This document shows, one piece after another, positions 27,741 through 35,037 of a stretch of DNA of 64,000 nucleotides (position 1 is the stretch's first letter; each line of letters starts with the position of its first letter). The position numbers were made by a program, and so were the translations under genes. The notes under the pieces are model-generated. The model saw only the letters and a list, made by a program, of their open reading frames with translations, ran no database searches and was not told the origin of the DNA. The DNA comes from an uncultured Bacteroidales bacterium (GTDB lineage Bacteria; Bacteroidota; Bacteroidia; Bacteroidales; P3): assembly GCA_937876865.1 (NCBI GenBank), contig CALEFF010000013.1:1-64000 (forward strand), given 5' to 3'.

Positions 27741-27882
27741 TATTTTCATATTTTTACACACTACAAATTTACATAAACTATGCAAAAATAATAGCATTTT
27801 GTCATATTTTCGTTAAAAAACTTTCATAATTCAAAGATAACTTATATTTTTGTAGTCTCTTATTTGAAAAAAAATAACATAA

Positions 27883-28692
27883 ATGACACATCAAACTTTA
27901 GATTTTAACGGGATAAATCTGCATTATCAAGACGAGGGTAATGGAGACATCGTTTTGGTTTTAATTCACGGGTTTATGTCTGATTTAAGAGTGTGGTCAT
28001 ATTATGTTTTCTCATATATGAGAGAAATTAGAGTTATTACAATCGATCTTTTAGGTCATGGACAAAGCGAATGGTTTGAAAACACTCCAAGTACTATGGA
28101 GTTGCAAGCTCAAGCTGTTAAAACGGTTTTAGATCACTTGAATATAAAAGAATGCGTTATGGTTGGGCATTCTATGGGTGGCTATGTTTCTTTGGCTTTC
28201 GCAGAGGCATATCCTCAATACATAAAAGGACTTTGTCTTTTTCATTCTCACGCTTTGGCAGATAGTAATAACATAAAAGAAAAAAGGGAACAAACTTGCA
28301 ATATCATAAATCAAAATAGAGCAAGTTTTATAATCAATTTCATTCCTAATCTTTTTGCCCCTGCAAATCACGATAAGTTTTATTATGAGATAAAAGACTT
28401 GCAAGATTCTGCACTTGAATCAAAAGCAGATGGACTTATTTTAGCACAAAAAGGCATTGCAACTCGCACATCGAAAATAGAACTTCTCAAAACAATAAAC
28501 TCACCTGTTTTATTCATTATAGGAAAGCAAGATTCTCGCATTCAATTGGACGTGGCCATAGCACAAGCAAGTTTTCCTAAACATTCTGAGATTTTAATCT
28601 TAGAAAACGTTGGACACATGGGGCATATTGAATCACGAGAGATTATAAAACAACGTTTATTGTCGTTTACTTACTCTTGTTTTGCCATTTAA
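27883..28692 (+). CDS. Alpha/beta hydrolase
   Basis: This encodes 269 residues with no signal peptide. The fold's landmarks are present: oxyanion region LVLIHGFMSD (residues 25-34), nucleophile elbow VGHSMGGY with Ser97, the likely catalytic Asp in IIGKQDSRI, and the His in VGHMGHIE. It resembles small esterases and lipases of the MhpC/BioH type. It ends 5 bases before the start of the MATE-M23 gene, so they share a transcript. TATTTTTG (27845-27852) serves as a -7 box, with TTTC 19 bases upstream as a weak -33. Substrate unknown. Confidence 0.88.
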   Translation: MTHQTLDFNGINLHYQDEGNGDIVLVLIHGFMSDLRVWSYYVFSYMREIRVITIDLLGHGQSEWFENTPSTMELQAQAVKTVLDHLNIKECVMVGHSMGGYVSLAFAEAYPQYIKGLCLFHSHALADSNNIKEKREQTCNIINQNRASFIINFIPNLFAPANHDKFYYEIKDLQDSALESKADGLILAQKGIATRTSKIELLKTINSPVLFIIGKQDSRIQLDVAIAQASFPKHSEILILENVGHMGHIESREIIKQRLLSFTYSCFAI

Positions 28693-28697
28693 ACAAA

Positions 28698-31600
28698 ATG
28701 AGAGATTTTACCAAAGGTAGTATTGGCGGAAATATTTTTCTATTTAGCATTCCCCTTATGTTGGGGAATTTATTTTTGCAATTATATAACTTTGTTAATA
28801 GCGTATTTGTAGGACATTTTCTTGGCGATCAGGCTTTGGCAGCAGTAGGAACTGTTTATCCTATTGTATTCTTTTTAATTTCGTTAATAATTGGAATAGG
28901 CTCGGGAGCAAGCGTTGTTGTTTCTCATTTCTTTGGGGCAAAACAATTTGAAAAAATCCCTTTAATCATCAGCACTTTTTATATTTTTTTCATAATTCTT
29001 GGACTCATTGTATGTTCCCTTAGTATGATTTTCTCAAAAGAAATATTCTCTTTGCTTAATCTTGAAAAAGAGGTTTGCAATTTAGCTATTTCTTATATAA
29101 GAATATATATGATAGGAATGTTTTTTTCGTTTTGTTTCAATAGTGCAGTGAGTATTCTTAGGGGATTAGGTGATAGCAAAACTCAACTCTACTATCTTAT
29201 TGCAACAAACATATTAAATGGAATCCTTTCTTACATTTTTCTCGCTGTAATGAAATGGGATTTAAATTCAACAGCATGGGCAACAGTAATTTCACAAGCA
29301 ACTGCATTTATAACTTTATTTTTTCACTTACAAAGGACAAATCCTTACATCAAAATCAAAAAAGCAGATAAATATTTTGATAAATCTATATTAAAAGAGA
29401 TAGTAAAAATTGGTTTTCCAACAGGAATACAACAATCTGTTATAGCTCTTTCACAAATATTCATCATAGGAATTGTTGCAATCTTTGGCTCCGATGCCTT
29501 AACGGCCTATTCAGCAGCTTCACGTGTTGAGTCAATCGCTCTTTTGTTAATATTAAATTATTCTTCCGCACTTTCTTCATTTGTTGGACAAAACTATGGT
29601 GCTACAATGTATTCAAGAGTTAGAAAATCGCTTTCTCACTCCCTGCAAATAACAAGTATTATAAGCCTTATTACTGCAATTGTATTTTGTTGTTTAGGAA
29701 AAGAAATAATGAAACTCTTTTCTCAAACCCCAGAAGTCTTAGAAATAGGTTTTGATTACTTATTTATAATGGGATTATTTTGGATAATACTCAGTGCAAT
29801 GAATGTCTTTCAATCTTTTTTCCGTGGATTAGGCGACACTTTCTACCCTATGTTAATCAGCATTCTTTCTTTGTGGATAATAAGACTTCCTATTTCGTAT
29901 TTACTTTCCTTAAATATGGGGACAAGAGGCATTTGGATTGGAGCACCTATATCATGGGCAATTGGTTTAGTAGCATATCTTATTTATTATAAACGTTCTA
30001 AATGGATGAAAACAATATTTAAAACAACAATCATTCTATTTCTTTTTGCAAGTCCTTGTTTTCTAAACGCACAATCTTGCAAAGATTTTCTTTCTCCTTT
30101 AAAAATAACACTTGCTTCTTCGGGACATTTTGGCGAATTGCGTTCTAATCATTTTCATTCAGGGATTGATTTAAGAACAAACGCTGTTACAGGACAAGCA
30201 GTCATTTGTCCCTTTGACGGAGAAGTATCAAGAATAAAAGTACAAGTTTATGGAGGAGGCAAGAATCTTTACATAGATCACACAAACGGTTATACAACAG
30301 TATATATGCACTTAGAAAATTATGCAGGTGCAATAGCCGATTATGTAAAAAAGCATCAATACAAAATACAATCATACGCTTTTGATTTATATGTACCAAA
30401 AGGAAAATTAAAACTAAAAAAAGGAGACACAATTGCTTTTTCGGGAAACACAGGCTCCTCAGGTGGTCCTCACCTTCATTATGAAATCCGCAACACTTCT
30501 TCTCAAAAAACAATAAATCCTGTAAATATGGGATTAAAACTAAAAGACGACCTCGCTCCTACGCTTTATAGTGTAAGGATTGTGCCAAACGACAAGACAT
30601 CTACAATAAACGGCAAAAACGAAGAGGCATTTTTCAACATAAAAAGTGGAAAACCTACCCTATTACAAAACACTATAAACTTAGAAGGCGATTTCTATAT
30701 TTGTTTTGAAGCATACGACCGCTCAAATGGCAGTACCGAAAAAAACGGTGTTTACGATTCCAAACTATTTGTTGATGACAAGTTAATATTTCGTTACAAT
30801 AACAATGCGTTTTCTTTCACAGAACAAAGATATGCAAATGCTATTATAGACTTTGCCTACTATAAAACCAAAGGCAAAAGAATGCTAAAAACAAAACAAA
30901 TGCCCGGTTGCAAATTCTCTAACGTTACATACGCCAACAAAGGAATAATCAGCGTTAAAAACAACGAAACAAAGAAAATTACAATAACCTTAGAAGACGA
31001 AAAAAAGAACAAAAACACATATACATTCTTTTTGAAATCCGATGGAAATAAAGCACAACTCGCAACAAACAACTCACAACAAAAAGGCATAAAACACATT
31101 CCTTACGCCAAAGGATTAACCTTTAACACAAACGATTTAAGCCAAATAACAATCCCTGCAAACGCCCTTTACGAAGACTTAGACCTACAATACTCCTACT
31201 CACAAGGAAAATATGGCTGCATACATCAAATAGGCAACAACACTGTACCCTTACACAAAAAATTTACAATGAAACTCCGTTACAACAAAAACCTAAGCAA
31301 TAAAAACAAAGCCTTAATTGTAAGAATAAGCGACAAAGGAGGCAAAACATCAATCGGAGGCAAAGTAGAAGGCGATTACATCGTAGCAAGCACCTTCGAT
31401 TTAGGACGATACGCAATAGAAATCGACACGACAGCACCAAAAATCACCCCTAAAAACTTCAAAGACAAACAAAAACTAAACCCAAAACAAAAATTCATTC
31501 AAATAAAAGTAACAGACAACCTTGCAGGCATAAGAAACGTAAACGCATATCTAAACGACAAATGGCATTTAATGGAATATGACGGGAAAACCTCCACAAT

Positions 31601-31706
31601 ATTCTGTCCCGCAAGCGAAATTCCAAAAGGCGAAAACAAATTAAAAATCATCGCAACAGACGAAAAAAACAACAAGACAACAACAACATTTACTATTGTA
31701 AAATAA
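28698..31706 (+). CDS. MATE family transporter fused in frame to a secreted M23 peptidase
   Basis: 1,002 residues from the ATG at 28698. Residues 1-435 are a complete MATE exporter with 12 hydrophobic segments (opening TKGSIGGNIFLFSIPLMLGN) and the usual end LIYYKRSKW. Residue 436 is Trp (TGG at 30003) and residue 437 is Met, which opens a textbook signal peptide (MKTIFKTTII...FLNAQ). An M23 metallopeptidase follows, with zinc motifs H487-SGI-D491 and H592-L-H594, then Ig-like strands to the end. Read as one chain, the signal peptide becomes a 13th helix and places the peptidase in the periplasm. MATE exporters and cell-wall M23 enzymes are normally separate. TGG is one base from TGA, so a lost stop or a sequencing error are real alternatives. 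Confidence 0.85.
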   Translation: MRDFTKGSIGGNIFLFSIPLMLGNLFLQLYNFVNSVFVGHFLGDQALAAVGTVYPIVFFLISLIIGIGSGASVVVSHFFGAKQFEKIPLIISTFYIFFIILGLIVCSLSMIFSKEIFSLLNLEKEVCNLAISYIRIYMIGMFFSFCFNSAVSILRGLGDSKTQLYYLIATNILNGILSYIFLAVMKWDLNSTAWATVISQATAFITLFFHLQRTNPYIKIKKADKYFDKSILKEIVKIGFPTGIQQSVIALSQIFIIGIVAIFGSDALTAYSAASRVESIALLLILNYSSALSSFVGQNYGATMYSRVRKSLSHSLQITSIISLITAIVFCCLGKEIMKLFSQTPEVLEIGFDYLFIMGLFWIILSAMNVFQSFFRGLGDTFYPMLISILSLWIIRLPISYLLSLNMGTRGIWIGAPISWAIGLVAYLIYYKRSKWMKTIFKTTIILFLFASPCFLNAQSCKDFLSPLKITLASSGHFGELRSNHFHSGIDLRTNAVTGQAVICPFDGEVSRIKVQVYGGGKNLYIDHTNGYTTVYMHLENYAGAIADYVKKHQYKIQSYAFDLYVPKGKLKLKKGDTIAFSGNTGSSGGPHLHYEIRNTSSQKTINPVNMGLKLKDDLAPTLYSVRIVPNDKTSTINGKNEEAFFNIKSGKPTLLQNTINLEGDFYICFEAYDRSNGSTEKNGVYDSKLFVDDKLIFRYNNNAFSFTEQRYANAIIDFAYYKTKGKRMLKTKQMPGCKFSNVTYANKGIISVKNNETKKITITLEDEKKNKNTYTFFLKSDGNKAQLATNNSQQKGIKHIPYAKGLTFNTNDLSQITIPANALYEDLDLQYSYSQGKYGCIHQIGNNTVPLHKKFTMKLRYNKNLSNKNKALIVRISDKGGKTSIGGKVEGDYIVASTFDLGRYAIEIDTTAPKITPKNFKDKQKLNPKQKFIQIKVTDNLAGIRNVNAYLNDKWHLMEYDGKTSTIFCPASEIPKGENKLKIIATDEKNNKTTTTFTIVK

Positions 31707-31947
31707 AGGAAAAAAAATCCTTTGAAATAAAAAAATAATTCTTAGAAAAAAATATTTTTTTCTTTGCTTTTTTTCATTTTTTCAAAGACTTCACTCATCA
31801 AAACCATAATTTACCCTAAAACGCTCTCTATTTTCGTCAATTTTTCGCAAAAAATTTCGCAAAAATCCCAAAATGAAATTTCTGCAAAATAAAGGTTTTT
31901 GTCTGCAAATTTTGAGTTACAAAAAATAAGAGTTTCTATAAGATTTT
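31707..31947. other. Intergenic DNA with array C and a short direct repeat, no gene seen
   Basis: The first 80 bases hold phased array C. Later TTTCGCAAAAA occurs twice, at 31843 and 31855. The rest is AT-rich without an open frame that looks coding. The gap continues into the promoter at 31948 and the structured RNA. Confidence 0.6.
31720..31787. repeat. 21-bp phased pentamer array C
   Basis: CTTTG 31720, CTTAG 31741, CTTTG 31762, CAAAG 31783, exact 21-bp steps, spacers almost purely A/T. It begins 13 bases after the MATE-M23 stop. Confidence 0.75.
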
Positions 31948-31978
31948 TTTGTGCTTTAAAAAATTTGTTATACATTTG
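31948..31978 (+). promoter_or_regulatory. Promoter of the structured RNA
   Basis: TTTG (31948-31951), 19-base spacer, TACATTTG (31971-31978). This exact consensus match predicts a start near 31985, at the base of the RNA structure below. Confidence 0.82.
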
Positions 31979-31984
31979 TAAACG

Positions 31985-32179
31985 GAAAATTTAACGACGT
32001 AAAAAAGCGTTTTTGTCTGTTATTGGTAAATTGAAACCTGGGAAATTTCAAATTAAGCACCAAATAAACAGGTGGAGAACGTTCACGAGTATATCGTGGG
32101 CTTTTCTTATTTGGCACAAAGATAGTTTACAGGACAATTTAACATAAGACAAAGTTCACGACTTTTTTATTGTCTTTTT
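31985..32179 (+). ncRNA. Rod-shaped structured RNA, 6S RNA-like
   Basis: About 195 bases folding into one nested rod. Pairs read by eye: GAC 31996-31998 with GTC 32172-32174; TAAAAAAG 32000-32007 with 32162-32169; CG 32008-32009 with 32159-32160; GTCT 32015-32018 with 32147-32150; TAAATTG 32027-32033 with 32135-32141; CCTG 32037-32040 with 32130-32133; CCAAATAA 32060-32067 with 32107-32114; CACGA 32084-32088 with TCGTG 32094-32098. Between the CCTG and CCAAATAA stems is a large open bubble (19 bases on the 5' side, 15 on the 3' side). A promoter sits just before it and a T-rich end after the closing stem. A long closing stem, a central bubble and a terminal hairpin at this length match 6S RNA, which binds RNA polymerase. 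The assignment is inferred from shape only; a long 5' leader of the next gene is the alternative. Confidence 0.65.
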
Positions 32180-32223
32180 GTTGTAAGGAATAATTTATTA
32201 AAAATAAATAAAAACTGAAAAAA

Positions 32224-33003
32224 ATGAAAAGACAAATTAAAAAAATCACTTTGCTAATTTTGGCAATCTTAGGAGTAAGTTGTGTAAATGCACAAACAGA
32301 TTTCTCTATTCACCTAGGCGGTTCTTTACCTTTTGGAAAATATGCAGATTATGCCCTTTCACCAAGTTCTTCACCTGATGGGAATGATTTTATTGCGTGG
32401 AATATAAAAACAGATAAGGCAGGCGCTGCTATGGGATTTAATCTTGGAGTGAAATTCCGTTTTAATATTCCAACTATTAAAGGTTTGGGGATTATTGCAA
32501 CAGCTGATCTTTTCATTAATCCTTCAAATAAAGAAATTAAAGACTCTTTTGAAGATTATATGATATTATTTTGTGCTCAAAATTCAGTAAATAATTATGA
32601 TTTTAGCATACCTAAATATTTCAATATCCCAATTATGCTGGGGTTAAACTATGAGCAACTTATTGAAAACAATGTGAAAATTTATGGAGAAGGTGGTGTA
32701 GGAATTAATATCGGTACTATAACCAATTTAGAAATGAGCTTTAAATATCAAGATTTAAATCTTGTGTATAATACAGATTATGAAAATCAATATTCTTTTG
32801 CTTTTCAAGTTGGAGTTGGAGTTTTATTATCTGAAAAATTGAGTTTAGGAGTTCATTACTACAATTTAGGTTCTCAAAAAGTTAAAGGAGATGTGAGATA
32901 TAGAGCCACATGGAATGGAGGCGGTGAAAGTGAACGAGGAAATTTTGTATTTGATAGAATAAATCCAAATATGATTACTTTAAGACTTGGTTATCATTTT
33001 TAA
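32224..33003 (+). CDS. Outer-membrane beta-barrel protein
   Basis: This encodes 259 residues. A signal peptide (1-24, ending CVNAQ) leads into a protein made of alternating amphipathic strands with aromatic belts. It opens DFSIHLGGSLPFGKYAD and closes with ITLRLGYHF, a terminal aromatic as in outer-membrane barrels. Loops such as YGEGGVGINIG are typical of the porin-like PF13568/OmpW-type barrels in Bacteroidota. Function beyond barrel formation cannot be told. It follows the structured RNA by about 45 bases, and the lipoprotein gene starts 25 bases after its stop. Confidence 0.82.
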   Translation: MKRQIKKITLLILAILGVSCVNAQTDFSIHLGGSLPFGKYADYALSPSSSPDGNDFIAWNIKTDKAGAAMGFNLGVKFRFNIPTIKGLGIIATADLFINPSNKEIKDSFEDYMILFCAQNSVNNYDFSIPKYFNIPIMLGLNYEQLIENNVKIYGEGGVGINIGTITNLEMSFKYQDLNLVYNTDYENQYSFAFQVGVGVLLSEKLSLGVHYYNLGSQKVKGDVRYRATWNGGGESERGNFVFDRINPNMITLRLGYHF

Positions 33004-33028
33004 TAATAAATATAAAAAAATAATTAGT

Positions 33029-33571
33029 ATGAAAAAATTATCATTATTGTTAATTATCTCATTAACACTTGCAAGTTGTACATCTACAATAAACGTTACA
33101 AGTTTCGGACAGTACAATAGAAACATTGAAACTGTTAAATCAGATTTAGCAAATAAAGGATATACTTTATCTGGTCACAACCAAGAATCGTCAAGCAATA
33201 CAGTAGTAACAGGTGTTTCGTATTCCACCTATACAGGTTATGGAACTGCAATGGATAATGACCATTACACTTACGATACTTATACATTTTCAAATGCAAA
33301 TGGAGACTTTGCGGAAATCTCTCTTAAATATAGAGGGAGATACTCTTCTTATTCTGACATGAATTATATGCAAACAGTTGAATTATTAGGTTGCAAAACT
33401 TCTAAATCTTCTGATTATAATAAAATATGTGGATACGATTCTGCTGTAAAACCATATTTAAGTAATATGTATAAAGATGCAAATGTTGAAGTTTATGATG
33501 AAAGTAAAACGTATCTGCTAATATTATTATTAACTTGTGTTAGTCCTTTACTATTATTACCTTTTATGTAA
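33029..33571 (+). CDS. Lipoprotein, function unknown
   Basis: 180 residues from the ATG at 33029, chosen because it opens a lipoprotein signal (MKKLSLLLIISLTLASC, lipid-modified Cys at 17); the frame is open upstream but overlaps the barrel gene. The mature part is rich in Ser, Thr and Tyr, with a Ser/Thr-rich stretch near the middle. It ends in a hydrophobic segment of about 18 residues (LLILLLTCVSPLLLLPF) that may be a second membrane anchor, unusual for a lipoprotein. It is probably co-transcribed with the barrel gene. Not recognised as a named family. Confidence 0.75.
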   Translation: MKKLSLLLIISLTLASCTSTINVTSFGQYNRNIETVKSDLANKGYTLSGHNQESSSNTVVTGVSYSTYTGYGTAMDNDHYTYDTYTFSNANGDFAEISLKYRGRYSSYSDMNYMQTVELLGCKTSKSSDYNKICGYDSAVKPYLSNMYKDANVEVYDESKTYLLILLLTCVSPLLLLPFM

Positions 33572-33605
33572 TTTTACATACGTTCTATTTTCTAATACAA
33601 ACAAA

Positions 33606-33657
33606 AAAACGCTCGTAAGTCTTAGTAATATTTCGACAAACGAGCGTTTTGTTTTTT
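33606..33657 (+). terminator. Terminator after the lipoprotein gene
   Basis: 11-bp perfect stem AAAACGCTCGT (33606-33616) with ACGAGCGTTTT (33640-33650), long loop, then TG and a run of T. It can also stop transcription from the convergent ATPase gene. Confidence 0.85.
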
Positions 33658-33672
33658 TAAAAAGCTTTTTAA

Positions 33673-34917
33673 TTAAAATTCTAATATTGGTACTACGTTT
33701 ATTTTATAGTCTTTCTTCTCTATAACTCTTTTATCATTATATGTTACTATAATAAGATTATTGCAATTCAATTCTTCGGCACATTCAACAATGCTTTCCA
33801 CCTCACGTTTCTCTGTTTTAGGGCTACTCATATCATAACATACTTGAACAAGAGTTTCTACTTTATTTGCTTTACGAAGAACAAAATCTACTTCTTTATC
33901 GTTTCGTGAGCGATAATAAAACATTGTTTTTTCCACATCATAGCCTCTGCGTAACAATTCTATGAAAACTTGATTTTCAAGCAATCGTCCAAGATTTTCA
34001 CTCAAAGAAAAAGACTTAGAAGTAATAAATCCATTATCAACTAAATAAACCTTTCGAGGTGCTTTTTGCATCAATTTAAGCTTATTATTGTAGCGTGATA
34101 GATAGTAAAAAAGGTATGGCTCATGTAAATAATCCATATATTTTTTTGTTGTATTGACACTTGATAATCCAAGTTCTTTTGCCAAATCGTTTGCACTAAT
34201 TGGATTACAGAAATTAGAGACAAGATACATCGCAAGATTATTTAAGTCTGTAATATTACGAACTTTATGACGTTTAGCGACATCTTTCCATATAATAGAA
34301 TCAAATAAAGTATCAAGATAACTACGAGATAATTGACGCAAAGCAACTACCTCTGGATAACCTCCATGTTTTAAATAATCATCTATTAGTAGTATAAAAT
34401 CTGTTCTTTGTTCTGATTTTGGCGAATGTAAATCAAGTTGATTCCAATCGAAAAATTCTTCAAGACTAAATGGCAACATCTCTATTTGAACATACTTACC
34501 TGTTAATACAGTTGCCATTTCGCTGCTAAGCATCTTTGCATTACTACCTGTTATCACCAAATTCTTCCCCATTCTATATAATTGACTAACCCACAAATCC
34601 CATGATTCAAGATTTTGCACCTCATCTAACAATATATATTCATAATCGGGATAAACCTCATCTAACATTCTCATTACAAGTTCTGAATTCCATGCTTCTA
34701 ATAAAGAATTATTATCAAAATTAAGGTAAGCGAAATTTTTATTACGCAACATCAATAATGCTTGTGTGGATTTTCCAACACGGCGAGGACCTGTTATCAA
34801 CTTAATCAAAGGACTTTTCAATAACACTTCTACATTTTGATTATTTCTACGCATCAAATAAGGACGAGAAACAAGTTCATCACGTTCCTTTCGCTGATTT
34901 AAAATAATTGTTTTCAT
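33673..34917 (-). CDS. AAA-type ATPase with DUF4143 domain (degenerate nuclease-like site)
   Basis: This encodes 414 residues. The AAA_14-type ATPase part has Walker A GPRRVGKST (43-51) and Walker B YILLDEVQ near residue 95, then VITGSNAKML as sensor region. The C-terminal DUF4143 part has a restriction-endonuclease-like fold in this family. Here it reads KEVDFVLRK, then VQVCYD, where its two paralogues in this window have IEVK, so the E-x-K of a PD-(D/E)XK site is lost. The family is common in Bacteroidota and its role is not established. A large inverted repeat lies in its promoter. It is one of three such genes in the window. Confidence 0.88.
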   Translation of the reverse strand: MKTIILNQRKERDELVSRPYLMRRNNQNVEVLLKSPLIKLITGPRRVGKSTQALLMLRNKNFAYLNFDNNSLLEAWNSELVMRMLDEVYPDYEYILLDEVQNLESWDLWVSQLYRMGKNLVITGSNAKMLSSEMATVLTGKYVQIEMLPFSLEEFFDWNQLDLHSPKSEQRTDFILLIDDYLKHGGYPEVVALRQLSRSYLDTLFDSIIWKDVAKRHKVRNITDLNNLAMYLVSNFCNPISANDLAKELGLSSVNTTKKYMDYLHEPYLFYYLSRYNNKLKLMQKAPRKVYLVDNGFITSKSFSLSENLGRLLENQVFIELLRRGYDVEKTMFYYRSRNDKEVDFVLRKANKVETLVQVCYDMSSPKTEKREVESIVECAEELNCNNLIIVTYNDKRVIEKKDYKINVVPILEF

Positions 34918-34939
34918 CTTTCAACTCATTTTTCAAGTG

Positions 34940-34970
34940 CAATATTACGAATTTTTATGCAAAAAACAAT
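34940..34970 (-). promoter_or_regulatory. Weak promoter of the ATPase/DUF4143 gene inside an inverted repeat
   Basis: Minus strand: ATTG (34970-34967), 19-base spacer, TAATATTG (34947-34940). Each element has one mismatch to consensus. The -33 element lies in the left arm of the 27-bp inverted repeat. Confidence 0.4.
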
Positions 34971-35019
34971 CTGTATTGCATAAAAAAGTGTGTTTTTTAT
35001 GCAATACAGATTGTTTTTT
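34961..35019. repeat. Perfect 27-bp inverted repeat with 5-base loop
   Basis: 34961-34987 is the exact reverse complement of 34993-35019; the loop is GTGTG. It ends 18 bases from the fbp 3' end and lies 44 bases upstream of the ATPase/DUF4143 start. It could be the fbp terminator (ends in T run on the minus strand), an operator for the ATPase gene, or both. TGCA cores recur at 34938, 34958, 34977 and 35000. Confidence 0.85.
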
Positions 35020-35037
35020 GATGATTTTTTTCCTCTT

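Noticed and set aside
28677..28697. Upstream TTG start for the MATE-M23 gene
   Set aside because: It would add seven residues, overlap the hydrolase stop and is not needed; the ATG at 28698 matches the family start.
31985..32179. tmRNA gene
   Set aside because: There is no tRNA-like end with a T-arm and no tag reading frame; the molecule is a single nested rod.
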